DNA of 64,000 bases. Source: Litsea cubeba (taxonomy: Eukaryota; Streptophyta; Magnoliopsida; Laurales; Lauraceae). The stretch lies in contig CM022945.1 of the NCBI GenBank assembly GCA_012931725.1, forward strand, positions 18,276,580 through 18,340,579, written 5' to 3'. Positions 32,201 to 45,300 of the stretch are shown here, piece after piece. Each line of letters opens with the position of its first letter. Within the stretch, counting starts at the first letter, position 1. The notes beneath the pieces were generated by a model, which worked only from the letters and a program-made list of their open reading frames with translations, was not told where the DNA came from and searched no databases. A program made the translations under genes and the position numbers.

Positions 32201-35129
32201 GAAATGGAAGCAGCAGTAGAAACAAGGACAGGGATATCAATGGTAAAATGTAGGCCTCGTGCCTGCCTTTGGGATTGGATACAGAGGGATGAAAGGGTCT
32301 GAAACCCAGTTTTCAAACAGAACATTGTAGCAGCAAGCTTTCAGAAACACAAGGCATAACCATAAAATCATAAAAACCCCATCAAAAGTTTATATCCATG
32401 AAATCTCATGTTTATGATAGATGGACCACTATGGAAGTAAAAGCCTGCTGAGATTGCAAGTTCTCCTTCATATCATGAATTTTGGAATACAAGTAAAATT
32501 TGTAGTTCTTTTCTTATTTCTTATTTCTTTTTTAATTTGTTCCTCTTTTCAAAAGATTCAGATTTGAAATGGAGAACTTAAAGCCTGTTAGAAAATCTAC
32601 CTCCACTGTGGTTCATCTCTTTACAGAAAAGCAAAATCTTCAAAAAGAAAAAAGTTCCCCCCCGGCCAAATAGAACTTATAGGACTCTAATTTAAGCATT
32701 TCTGAAAGAAAAAAAAATCTGAAAAGGAGAAAATAGCATTTTTGGACATTTCAAAAGTGTCAGCAAAAGAAGTGAAATATGATTACGAAAGGCTTGTGAA
32801 ACTTAGGTGGCAGACTCTGAAGAATAAGTGAACCATTCTAAAACACAAAGGAGACATTGAGATAATAACATTTCACATGCATTTGCTAGTTCTAAACATT
32901 TTTTCCTACATAGATAAAGATAAAATATTGATAAAAATAGATAATGATGACAATTCATTGCTTAGGTAATTTTACAGATTTATTCTTATATTGAATCCCA
33001 ATTGTTTCTCACCTACTTTGTGTTTAGTTTACAATGTCCTCCTCAAGTGTTTCCCAAACATTTCTTCATTTGGCACAACCAATTTCCTGCTTTTTCACAA
33101 TTTCCTACATGATGTTTGATAAGAACCATTGAAATAGATAAGGTTCACACTTTCCAATTTCTAGTGATTGATCAAAACTCAAATATATAAACAAGAGCAA
33201 GGAGTATAACCTAGGTCCTAAAAGGATAGTATTTACACACATGAATGGTTCTTATACTTCGATAATCAAGCAAAGCGTAACAAGAATCAAATGATGAAAT
33301 GGTTTGCAGTGCCTAATTTTAACAATTAAAAAGACAGCCCACACATTTCTCAACAGATTTTTTAACATTCTCAAATCAGTATACCCAATGTGACTCAACT
33401 TTGTTTTGGCATCCTTTTGTCTTCTATACTAAAATCCCATATCCTCATCACATACACACCCAGTTAGTGTTAGAAGAAAAGCAGTATTTCACCATAATTT
33501 TGTTACTTGAAAATCTTAAGAGGGTTTCACAGAACACAGGCCATAGGGAATAAACAGGCAAGCAAATCACCAAAAACAACAAACTGTTATGATAGCATGC
33601 TATAGATTATCCGCCCTCTAACTAGCTCAAGAAACAACTAGTCATCCTAACATTGCGAAACCCTGCCCATCCACTTAGGATTGCCATTGTTAGGGTTTTT
33701 TTCCCTTTCTTCTACCTTCCTCTCAATCTACTAAACACAATGCTATCAATTACTCCACATACTGACAAGTCATTACTCACCACTTCATCCAAGGTTTTGA
33801 ACAACCTCCCTCTTCTACTAGTACCTTCCATAAATGATCCAATCCTTCAATTCATCTCATAGGGGCAGTGTCAGAATTTTGCAAACATGCCCAAACCATC
33901 TCAATATTCTTTGATCATTTTTTCCTCAATTGCAATTATCCATAGATTTCTTCTCATGTACTCACTCTAATTCTATTCTATCCTTTCTAGTACTGCACTG
34001 CCACTACATATTTTTCTAAGCACGCGCATCTCGGTCACATCGTTCACATTTCTTTGCTGCACAACATTCTACTCCATAGATACCACCGGACATTTTTCTA
34101 AGCATATATTTTATATTTTTATAATTATGGCTGCTTTTTACTCAAAAACGCCATTTTGACAAATTTCAAATGTTTGCGATCGAAAAACGTCATTTTAACG
34201 ATTGTGGAATGTTTTTTACTAAGGAAAAAGAAAAAAAAAAAGCAACTTTGACGATTTTGGCCTTTTCTTTGTTTATTTTTTTACAATTTTTTTTTTCATA
34301 AATAATTGTTCACATTTCTTTGTTGCACAACATTCACTTTGCTAGCTTATCTCCACTTAGCACACAATGTACTGATTCTACTAGTTATATCTAACTTAAA
34401 CACTCTGCCTTTTCCTATGGTAGCTCCCAAGTATCAAAGCCTATCACTGTATCACACACTATTATTAGGTCGTGTTTAGCTCTATCTCTACTTCTTTACT
34501 CGTGGGCTCACTAAACTTGCACTCCATATACTCTGCCTTACATCTATTAATGTTTAACCTATTTGACTCAAACTCAATTCTCCAAAGTGCCAACTTAATA
34601 TTCATTTTTATCCTCATTTAGCTAATTAACATCGTCTGCGAACAAAATACGCCAACATCCCCATTCCTGTAGCCCCCCCCCCCACCATTCACCACCACCA
34701 CAAACGCATTCATTATCCCAAGAAATTCAATACTATGATTTGGGGTACCTACAAAGGCACCCTATAACAAAGAAAATGCATAAGAAAGGCACTGGGTTTT
34801 ATAGCAAAAAGGGAAATAAACAATACAATCATCAAATAGCAGAAAAACCACAACAAAATCTTACTGGGTTTTGACGACCAAAGGAAATAAACACAGAAAT
34901 CACTAAATAGCAGCAAGACACAAAACATTAGATAGAAAATCAATAAAGGAGAAACCAATCTATCGTCAATTATAAAAAAAAAAAAAAGCCCTCATATCAC
35001 ATTAACCCAAAAGAAAGACTGGTAAAAGGAAAAAGGGAGAAAGGGAAAGAGATGGAAAGAGAGGACTTAGAGAAATACCCGAGACCCAAAAATAAGAGGA
35101 TTTGCAGAGGAAGTTATTGCAGCATCCAT
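29272..35129 (-). CDS. Small plastid-type membrane protein, EMB1273-like (tentative)
   Basis: Three exons on the - strand: 35129-35079 (17 codons, start ATGGATGCTGC), 30586-30164 (141 codons) and 29454-29272 (60 codons plus TAG). All joins are phase 0 with GT-AG borders. An in-frame alternative acceptor 6 nt upstream (exon from 30592) would add two residues. The product is 218 aa. Residues 1-47 are rich in Ser, Lys and Arg and nearly free of acidic residues, as in a chloroplast transit peptide. A region of mixed charge follows, then hydrophobic segments at about 106-121, 129-143 and 166-183, and a conserved-looking C-terminal motif around HVCNGGLMQVLW before a charged tail. The order of motifs (PWKKAEELV, SLSDIALSISRDREL, IPLGLF, GIGSFFVLLKF) resembles the Arabidopsis EMBRYO DEFECTIVE 1273 protein as I remember it; the function is not established. 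Intron 1 is 4492 bp and carries a SINE and a LINE remnant; intron 2 is 709 bp. The gene structure is firmer than the name. Confidence 0.65.
30724..30909 (+). mobile_element. tRNA-derived SINE, copy 1 (in intron 1)
   Basis: The head resembles a tRNA, with an A-box-like GTGGCATAAGGC and a B-box GTTCGAAACCC at about 30773. A unique body follows (GTTTGTGTGGGTTTAGCGGG, GCCTAGGGG, TTGGGTCAAAGACCTCAGG), then an A-rich tail (AAAACAAAAAAAAAAAC). The same order is present at 63562-63735. The tRNA part looks most like a Ser or Leu tRNA. It lies antisense to the host gene. Confidence 0.75.
33645..34665 (-). mobile_element. Decayed RTE-type LINE (3' half of the reverse transcriptase ORF)
   Basis: In pieces of shifting frame on the - strand I can read the RTE-clade order: FADDV (about 34632-34648), then LNINRCKAEYMECKFSEPT (34513-34566), a YLGATIGKG-like piece (34415-34442), DRIRNEYIRRN-like sequence (33945-33990), IEEKM and LRWFGHV (33888-33930), and a KTLDEVVSNDL tail (about 33772-33805). 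Stops and frameshifts abound. It sits in intron 1 of the membrane-protein gene in the same orientation. The 5' part is missing, as is usual for LINE insertions. Confidence 0.7.
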
Positions 35130-35228
35130 GCCGCACCTCATCTTCTCCTATCTTCTTCTTCTTGTTCTGATTGCAGACATTTGCTCACTTCGCTTCGGTT
35201 TGGCTTTCTCTCAAAGGACCGGATATAG

Positions 35229-35362
35229 CTGCAAGTGCTTCCGTCAGAACTATTGGTGGGCCCACTTAAAAAACCCTTAATCCCAGGATTGACACATTCG
35301 AATGGTCCATGACATGATTGAATCTGTTCTTTTAGCATGATGAGGTCATTAACTTTTGTGGA
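35229..35362. mobile_element. MITE, AAGTGAGAAC family, fragment near the gene start
   Basis: Shares GCTTCCGT(C/G)AGAACTATTGG and TGGG(G)TCCACTTAAAAA with the copy at 35509, followed by degraded family interior (GGATTGACACATTCGAATGG, ATTAACTT). It begins about 100 bp upstream of the start codon of the - strand gene, so it lies in that gene's proximal promoter. Confidence 0.6.
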
Positions 35363-35508
35363 CCGCAAATGAAAGGGTTAACCGCATAGGATTGGAGTTA
35401 GGGATCTTCTCATCTCCTGATGATCCCAATGAGACCCACAGTTAAGCCCCACTGAAAGTTATCAAGTGACAGTCTCAATTGAATAAATTTAATATATATA
35501 TATATGAG

Positions 35509-35765
35509 AAATATTCAAGTGAGAATTAGTTCTCATCATGCTTCCGTGAGAACTATTGGTGGGGTCCACTTAAAAACCAATCCAAACCGTGCATAAACAG
35601 TGACCTCTCTTGATAGTTACTAATCCTGAGGTTTGACACCCATCCAAATGGATTGGGCCGTTGGATGGATGATTAGATTTTTGCTTAATATGAAGCCATT
35701 AAACTCACGGGCAATGGATGAAGGGGTTAGAGGCATGAGATTAGCGTCAAACTTATATGCACGTC
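35509..35765. mobile_element. MITE, AAGTGAGAAC family, copy 4
   Basis: The left end AATATTCAAGTGAGAATTAG matches the left end of the 4759 copy. The interior follows the family order (GAACTATTGGTGGGGTCCAC, TTGATAGTTACTAATCCTGA, GACACCCATCCAAATGG, AATATGAAGCCATTAAACT, ATGGATGAAGGGGTTAGAGG). The right terminus is not recognisable. Confidence 0.65.
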
Positions 35766-37026
35766 CTTCCTGTGACATTCTAGCACATTAACCAACCTTA
35801 AAATCAGTCAAGTTCTATGAAGCCCACTTGGGGCGTATCTTTGATTAATGGAGGCCCTTTCACAGTCTCATCCCTCCATAATTTCCACTAGACCCAGTTT
35901 CACCCACATCAAACCTTTTTCCCCCCCTTTAAATTAGGGTGGGCTAGCTGAGTTTTATTCTCCTACTTAAATAAGACCAATTGATTAGGGTGGACTAGCC
36001 TCAATCTTAGCCCTCACTATTCGCATCATGGACAGACGTGCTCAACATCTGGCCCGAGTGAGCCTGCGCTGCTTTGGGCTGGATATGGTCTTGTCTTTTC
36101 TGGCCAATGAGCTGGATGTGAGCATGATTTTCTGGTCCAATAGTTAAATGGGCTATATGGGCCTGTATTTGCTTTAGGCCCATCCTTACATATTTACTGC
36201 AAGGGTTTATGACTTTATATAGATTTGCTAAATGCTCTGGGCTCAGCTTGCATCAGGCCCATGAGTTGCATCTGGGCTCATATTAGGCTTGATAATAATA
36301 AAACCGGCCTGGCCTGGCCTGGAAATCTTTTCCCGCATTGATCCAGCCTTTATCTTAGCCATTTGATTCGACTCATTTGTAGAATTATTCCATATATGTT
36401 TTTTTCTCAACTGTTGATTCTATTGAGGTACTGGAGTTAAGCTGGATGACAAGGATTATTCAAATAGTGAGATTCATATGGGCCCAAAATCAAGGCCCAT
36501 AGCTGAATTTTCCGGTTCAGGTCCTTCAGGTGGTCAAGTGACTGACTCTTTTCCCATATCCAGCTTATTTTTTGGGTCTCAGAATTACTTGACGAAGCCC
36601 AGTTACATGCAACTGACACCAATCCTAATTCAGGTATTTGGATAACCTGGTATGGACCCAAATACCTTCTCGGACCTGATTTGATCATTTAATGGGTCTG
36701 TCCACAGATAGAATGTCAACTGGGCCTCAGATCGGGATATAAATCTGAACTTTTGAGTTCAATTTTCAGGTAATCGTTCAATTGGTCATTGCCATCCACA
36801 GTATATTTGCACACTATGAACAGACGTCATGAAAAAAAAAAAAAAAAAAGCTAGGGTTTGGGACTTTGGAGTTCAGTACAGGTAACCTCTCAGCGCTGTG
36901 AAAGGGCCTAGTGGGCTGGTCCAAACTTGTCCATGATAGGTGCATCAGGCCCAAGTTAGGGCCTCAATATACTTGGCAGACCTAAGCCCAAGACAGAGAA
37001 TACCCACTTTCTAAAGACTGAATGAG

Positions 37027-37058
<32 letters not shown>

Positions 37059-38961
37059 CATTTCTAACTCTGCACGAAACTTCATCATATGGTCAATCTT
37101 CCTGTGGGACCAACTTCTAGTATAATAAAATTTGAAAAAATCCCATACATGATGGGGTACTCATTTTGAGTAGCTTGAATTTTCAATAGGTAGGCCATAA
37201 TGTGAAATTCCCCTTCTTTTTCTCTGAAAATTTGTAAGACACCAAGAGGATCCAGACCCACAACTAATATATCTCCTGCCCGGCTAGTGCAGTAATGGGT
37301 CATATTTGGGCGGCTCCGTTGGAGTTTTGATCTAGAATCAATTCTCATCGCACAATTTGTATCTAGAAAGATCCGTTAATCCAAGTCCAAGTCCATCTCA
37401 TTAACATGCTCTCACGTTTCTATATCTATCCATTTAGGATCCACATATGAATTGAATTTGAATCGAGGATTGGATGTTGATCCATTTTTCCTAATTTATT
37501 TGTTGATTGCTTATTTTTATGTATGATTCATTCATATATACCGGTGTATTTATTTTAAATAAATACAACATATACAAACAAAATTGTAAATGGGAATCAA
37601 AGAGAAATGATGGCCATTTTTATTCTGTATATGGACCTTGCTTCATTGTCTCACTAGAATTAGAAATGACATTTACGGATAGCATAAATAAATGATAAAT
37701 TAAGAAAAAATCGTTTGAGATAATTTAGACATGTTCAATATAGTCAAACAATGACGCCGCAAAGGAAAATTTAATCAATCCAAGTTAACCTCTCCAAGCA
37801 TTTGGTAGTTGGAACATGATGAAGACAATGCTATATTGTCACTGTGACTGTGAACCCAATGTAGTTCTGGATTTTTAACTGCATGTCCAAATAATATCCG
37901 GAAACAAAGACAAGATCGATATCATCCGAAAATTTTAGACCAGACTGATATCGTATCATATATAGTATGTTTGTGATGTTTACAAGTTGTATAGGGGTGG
38001 AGCTGTGGACCTGATACAGACTTGGCCAAATCCGATCTGTATATGGATCGTATGGTTGGTTGCACTCCAGTATTTTTTCTTAGATCGAGTGTGAGCTCTC
38101 TGGATCCAATTTGAGCTGACACATTCACATTCACATTCACATTCACAATTCACAATTCACAGCACTAGTCTATGGTCACTTGGCTTGATGGTGAATCTCC
38201 AGGCCCATTTCCTCTGTTAGAAGTCTGCCAATATAGTGTACTAGTGCAATCAAACTGGCCAATGGGCTGGGCCTATAGACTGGGCTCAGAAAGCTTCCTT
38301 TCCAGCAACCTTGGTGCAAAGGAAGACTTACCTTCCTAAAATAATAATCTAAGAGAAACTGGCCCCTCATTTAAAAGAATTGCCAATACATATATACATG
38401 GTTGAGTGGCGTTAGCACCTTGGTATCACACACTTGCACAAATTGAAGAAATATTTTCGATTAGTGGCCTAGCAAAAAGATAAAAACGATGTAAAGAATT
38501 CTATATTTCGAGGGTGAATCTTGGCCACTAATTCTGGTGCCAGTACTATCAAGGCTCGACCCTGCTCCCAAACTAATTGGGATTTTTGGTTGGAGTATGG
38601 ATCATCTGATGCCGGAATTAGGGAGATATTATGTCCAATCCTAGAAACCCATCATTAGATTTAGGGCCACAACCAGTAAAATGCAAGTCGCTCAAAATGC
38701 GAGTCCCCCATGTATTGGTCCGGGACCAAATTTAAGTCCACAAGCAGTTGGGCCATTCCAGATTCATAACGAATAGAACAAGTGAATGAACTCTATATTG
38801 TGTACTTTTTAGTGGATCCAGTGGCTATTGGAAGAAATTTTTCCAAGACTATTTATTTATGCAGTGTATATTTTACAATTAATTGGGTCCAAGGCCGGCC
38901 ATAAGATTTCTCTCATTCCCGGCATAGGAGGATCTTGGACTCATATGTCAGGGGCAAATGA
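35766..38961. other. Intergenic, no gene seen
   Basis: GGCCTGGCCTGG and GGGCTGG-rich stretch at 36030-36340 resembling MITE interiors, poly-A near 36831-36849, an ATA/AAT microsatellite at 37027-37058 and CACATT repeats at 38121-38150. No gene is recognised. Confidence 0.4.
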
Positions 38962-39350
38962 GGGGTGTTCATGGTCCGGTCAAACCGCCCCCACTCAACA
39001 AAACACAGGCCCACATCCAGCCCAAGCCCAACATGGGCTTTAACTGTCTTGCCTGCCCTGGCCAGCCTAAAACATCCCAAGACCTAGCCTGCCCATTTAA
39101 TCAAGCAAGCCGTACGTGATAGGCCCTTGTTGAGGGTTGTTATCACTTATTCGGGAAAATCAGTCACCAATTTACAAGAATCATTTGTTTGGGATGGGCT
39201 TAGCTAGGCTTTGGGGTTTTTGACACTTACCAAGCCCAACCCATAATTTTAATGGGTCCAAACTTTTGATCCAGACCCAGACCAAGTGCCAAAACCTAAG
39301 GGCCAAACCCGGCTAAACCGGGCTGGGACTAGGCCCATGAGCACCCCCCC
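38962..39350. mobile_element. MITE, GGGGTGTTCATG family, copy 3
   Basis: Starts GGGGTGTTCATGG and ends CATGAGCACCCC plus three extra C, with TA following. The interior is CCAGCCCAAGCCCAACATGG- and GGCTGGGACTAGGCCC-like. It is of the same length class and style as 16046-16382, with degraded termini. Confidence 0.6.
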
Positions 39351-42300
39351 TAGGCAAATCGTCTCAAGGCAGCGAGCTATTTCTCTCTCGTTTGCTGGAT
39401 CACAAGCCCACTCTATATGCCCGTTGGTTTGACCGAGGCTTATTTTTTGTCCAATATTTTTTCTTCAGCCCTTTTACATTGCATGAGTTGATTCCCCCTC
39501 GTAAGCCATTACATGGATGTGCTACAACCTACAACCCAAAAATTGAAGCGATCAGACTCTAGTATCCATTTAACTATTTGCTTGAAAATGGACAATTAAC
39601 ATATATCTTGTCACCTAGAGACAATGAGTATCTTGTCACCTACCTATTGATGGGTTGGCAAGGAACGTGATTGCAGTTTCCCGGCCAATGGCCGCCAATT
39701 GTAAGGTCCAGACTGACAAACACATCCAGTTATTGTGGGAGGAAATGCTTTCCAACAGTTTCTAATAGATGGATCATAAAAAAGATCTCACTCTAAATTT
39801 TAAAACCTTAGAATTAACATAGTGTTAGTGCAATGTCATGGTACATATCTGATCTTTCCTTAGTTTCAAATAAATCTGGTTTTTAGAGTGATACATAAGT
39901 TTGAGAAACTTAACTTTTTTAATATAACTCGTTTATATTGGTCCACTTGTAGTTTGTGCCTTGTGGTAAATTAATGTGATTGGCAGTCATTAGCTACATC
40001 TCATTACCATTTATTTGATCATTGATCAGATGGGAAATGAACCTCACACACCTACTATACATATTTGTCAACACCAAATCTTTGCCCATCAAGTTTGAAA
40101 TGCCAAAGAACCAATGAATAGATTATCCTATAGATAACTTTGAACAGTTCGATGCTTAGTAGAAACTACGGACACAAAATGAAATGTAAACGGTCCAGTC
40201 CAGTCTCATCGATTTGGAATCCATGTGGATCTTTCTTTTCACAACATACAACGATTTGCTTCAAAACGTTTAATCTACTAACCCCATTGTCCTAAACTAT
40301 TTATTTCTTTATACACAACTGTTCTTGTCGCCATCTATCTTCACTAAAAGAAAAAATAATCAAACAACTACAATCAATACTAATCTACATCGATTGGATA
40401 AAACAAATGAGGGAGAGAAGAAGAAAGATGTCATTCCACGAACTATCTTTATCTCTTTTTGCCTTTGACAACTCAATTAGAGCTAGAGAAAGCTAATATC
40501 TTCTTGGAGAGAGAATCATTAACAAATGCATTTGTAGACTCTTACCATGCTAATAACAACAAGGTATGAATAGAATACATCAACAGTAGCTAAGACACGA
40601 CAAGTTTAATGAGAATCCCCACATTAGTGAGTGTCTCCGTCATCAATAAACAAATGGGTCTTCTCAAATTATTAAGTAGACATGAAAAGAAATATACTAA
40701 AGTAGTGTCATGGGTCGTCGCTTGGCCTTTGTCATGGTATTGGGTGCCCTTAATCACGGGCTTCTTGGTGTATATTGTCTATGGGTTGACGGAATGTGCA
40801 TTTGCAAGTCAAAACAATCTCTTGGTTCTTTGTTTGGAGCTCTTTCTGCCCTTCTTCTTCTTGAAAAGGGATATTCCTGCCCTCTTTAAGGGGACTGATT
40901 ATACTACTCTTGCCGCCTATGATTTTTAATGACTTGCTTTATATCATTTGTATACTTCTACTTCCTTGTTCTAATGGACGTTTGCTGCAGTAGCACGCAA
41001 TATATGTTGACATACAAACAATAGTTTATACATGTGTATGTAAATTCGTTCGTTTTATGCTCAAGCTAATGTGATATTCATACTCATTCGATGTAGACTG
41101 TTCAGTTGATCATACACCTGTTCGTTGATGATGGAACATAAAGATTTTATCTCCCCAGAAGATCAGCTTCTGAGGGACTTGGGGTGCATGTCAAAAAGAG
41201 AGATTGGTATTTACTGTAAGTAGGGAAGCTTGCAGGTATAAAGAAGTTAAGGTAATAATAATTGAGGGGTGTTGTATGTGTCTCTGCCTCTCTGGTTTTC
41301 CAAATACAAATCGTGTGGGACTTGACATTTTGCATTGGACCTTATTCACCAATAATAGACCCTTAAAACCTTTTTCTTTTAATTAATGGAATGCATATAT
41401 ATGTGGGTCATGCATGAGCCTTGTCTTTGTATGATGTCATTGCTTACATATATAATATAATATGTTACGATGACCTTTTGCAGTAGGAGCTTAATTTTGA
41501 CCACTATCACAGCAGAGTTGAGGTTAGGGTTCCTTTAAATTTTCCTCGTGGGTCTTGGAGTGATATTCCAGAGATCTAAAATGTGGTAATTTTGCTAAAT
41601 CATTGTACTTGAGTTCTCAAAAAGAGATGGTATCATCTTTTAAAAGTTTGGTAGTCCATCCTATCTTTCTTGACCTGTTATTGTTGGAAGAGTTGAGAGT
41701 ATAAATTGCAAAAAGATAACCCTTTAGTATTGTCATTTAGATAACAAGCATCAATTACCAAAGTATATAATGTAAATAGCATTACTGTTCTCATAATTGG
41801 TCATTTGCCCAGGTTTCTCAAGAGAGTTGCTGTGGAACACGAAGTTTCTGTCCCCTATAAAGAACAATAACCCACTGTTGAGATGGTATGTGCACCCGCG
41901 TTTTGTGGGACCCTGTATTTGATGTACAATAACTATAAAATCCGCATGTGCTTATGATGCAAGGTGTATCCATCTGACCATCTTGTTAGAAATCAAGCAG
42001 GCGCAGATGATGCACAGTCCCATAAGTAGCTAGCCATCTTCTCTTCATGCTGTTCGATCTCTACATTTAATTGAAATTTTCTTCACCTAGCATTGAGAGA
42101 AAGTAATATGGGGGTCCCCTTTCCTGACCGACTTGAGATAAGAATGGGAACACATATCACTTAGAGAAAAGAGTAGTTAAAGAATAAACTATTAAATATC
42201 TTAATACTAGCTTATTACTATACTGTTCTTAGGGTTACTTTCTCATTGGATTCCAAAGTTCCCAATAATTAATCAAATTGCCTGTTCCAAATACCTGCAA

Positions 42301-45300
42301 AAGATAATTCAAGATCTTTGCTCACCAAACAATCATATTAAAATGAAAGTCAGTGTGAAAAAATGTCGCATTTAATTTATAGATCTTGAATTATTTGTAG
42401 AACAAAAATATCATATAACACCATATGGAACATCATCAAATATTTATTTGAACCCTTGCTTTTAAATGATTGATGAATGAAACACTTAAAAATGATAATC
42501 ATATTACTTGGATAATTCATGTGCATGTATTACCATTAGAATAAGAAAACATTACCCGATGACAAAGCTTTGGCACCAATTATTCAATGTAGATGACAAC
42601 AAACCTATAAATTGAGAAAAAAAGGTAACGTTAAAATCTTAAACATTGGATGAGTCACCAATTATAGATTCGACACACACCTGCAGAATGGGTTGAGTTT
42701 AATATTGTATACTAAATAATTGGCTTGTGATGGGAACAAGATAAAATTGGCTGATACAGATACATTTGTCAAAGGCCCAAGACATGGAAACTATGTTTAG
42801 ATTTAAATGTTTTAAGACACAACCCCATTTACCCGATTCAAATCTTATACACACACTATTCATGAGAGAGAGAGAGAGGTTAGATTAATATACTAATCAC
42901 AAGTCAAGCAAATAAGTACATAATAGTCCAACCTCAAAATTGACTTTTGGCTGAACAATTATTACACAAAAAGCCGACTGGTCTTCTTCTCCTAGGGTTA
43001 TGAGACTATTTGCATTGAAAGTGACAGATGATCATGATAGTCAGAGTTCTTCAAAGGAAAACAAAATGAAAAGACAATAAGAAAAAAGAGAAAACATCCT
43101 TGAAAAATAAACCATAAAGCAAATAGGTCTCTTTTGATCCAAGAGACTTTTGACCCGGCAAAAGAAAACATATTAATTTAGAGAGCTGAATGATCAAAGG
43201 CCTTCCACCAAGTTTTTTTTTTTTTTACTTATGTCATGTTTGTTTGCATTTTAAATAGGGATTCATGGTCAAACGAGCTCCACTAAAGAGGGACCTTGAC
43301 TTTTCAAAAAAAAAAAAAAAGGAAAAAGAGTTTTAGATGGGAATTCGACTTTGTTGAGACTTGAATTATTAGGGTGATGACTAGCTATTTATTTCTCGTA
43401 TACCCTTGATACACTTTTCATTAAAAGAAAAATTATACCGATCAGAGAAAGATAGAGGGAAGATTATTTGATGATCATTTTTGTATATTCACTTTGGATC
43501 TTCATTTTTAACTTCTGATGCCTATATATGCATTCCATTAAACAAACAGTGTTTCATGTAACTGAATGATTAGAACTGCATCTTTATATGTGGTTAAAAA
43601 CGAAGAATCAAAGGTGAATGGATATTCAAGAATGATAATCAAATAACCTTACTTTATGGAAATTTAAAAAGGGAAGATAAAAATGTTTCATGTAATTGAA
43701 TACCTTGGATTGTATTTTTATAAGTGGTTAAAAATGAGGAACCAATGGTAAGTATCCAAAAATGACTGTCAAATAACCTCCACTTTATAGAAATTAAATA
43801 AGGAAAGATGATAAATAAATACCCAGACATCGCCCTTGTATTTGAATACCTAGGAAATTCAAGGCTCCATCTCCATCTACATCTACACCTTATATCATTT
43901 ACATTTTACCTCTTTAATAATCCTTTGGTGAGGCTCATTTCATCATAAAGTCTTATGCATTTTGTTCCTAAGTATTTTATGCAAACAAACATGTCATTAG
44001 CGAGGTTTGCTCATCCAGTTCATGCCAAAGTTACAGGGAGTCCACATGGATGCACATAGATGACCATTCCAGAACGAGTTATTTATTTATTTTTTTGGAA
44101 AAAGTATTTATTTGTTGGTAAATACTAAATCCATTTGAATGAATTCATACAAAGTCTCTACTTTCACAACCATGAGGTTTTCGGAGTTGCCTTTCAAAAT
44201 CAAGGCGTAGCAAACAATGGATTATTTTTAGATTTTCAAACTATGGGTTGATTTTCTTTGATATTTCATAGGCTAGCATGCGATCTCATAAAGCCAACAA
44301 CTAACTCTGTCATTGACATAAATCTAGTTGATGTGAAAGCTGAAATCAGCATTTTAATATTTGCATAGAACCTTGCTACTCTTTAAAATACATCCCTTCA
44401 TAAAACCAGAACCAAGAAAATTGAAAAGATACTGCCGCGCAACATATATATTCTAGTACAAAGGCCTTTGTTCCTTCTTTTAAACTTAAAATCATATACT
44501 CAGTTTAGCCAGTAGTAATCCCTTGCAAGTCCAACGGATTTTAAGAATCCTACCTTAGTAAAAGTTCTTCTAATTCAACTAATTCAATGCTCTCCTAAAT
44601 TGCTGAAGGATCACTGATATCAATTTTCAAGGGCTTAATTGTTTAATCACATCATAAAATAGTAATGAATTCCATGTGTTGCTATCATTATCGTCAATGC
44701 TCATGTGGTGCATGCTAAGGTACAGCTCCCTATGATTCACAATTGCAACAGTTTTACATGGTAGGGGATACAGGGGTTTCTATGATCATAATAAAAGTGA
44801 AAAAATAGATTTATGCAAGGAGAGGAAGGCAATTTGTTCTTTTTACCTTTACATATTGACAATGGATCAGATTTTATCTTGTCTGAACTTCAAGAGGATT
44901 GTTATTATTTAGCTAATAAATCCCAATCTTCCCAACCTCACTCCTTGAAGAAACCATGGTCAAGATTATAATTTATTCAAAAGTTATATACAGTCTGAAG
45001 TTTTGTACTCCTTGGACATAAAATTCTTTTAATATTTTTCTTTATAGATATTAAAAAGTTAAGATATTCAATTAGCAACTTGCATTGCAAGCAGGATATT
45101 GGCCCATCCACTGAGCCACATAGAACATAATACTTAATTTCCCATGTAGAAATGAATTTTGCTTGTGAGGATTGGACAAATCCTCAGTGAGGAAAGCATT
45201 GTTCCAGGGTGGAGAGGAACCATCAATTTGCAGATTCCTCATCTGATATTGAACGTGACTTTAGTTTAATTGTTGCATAGAGACTGCTTGCTTAACATTT

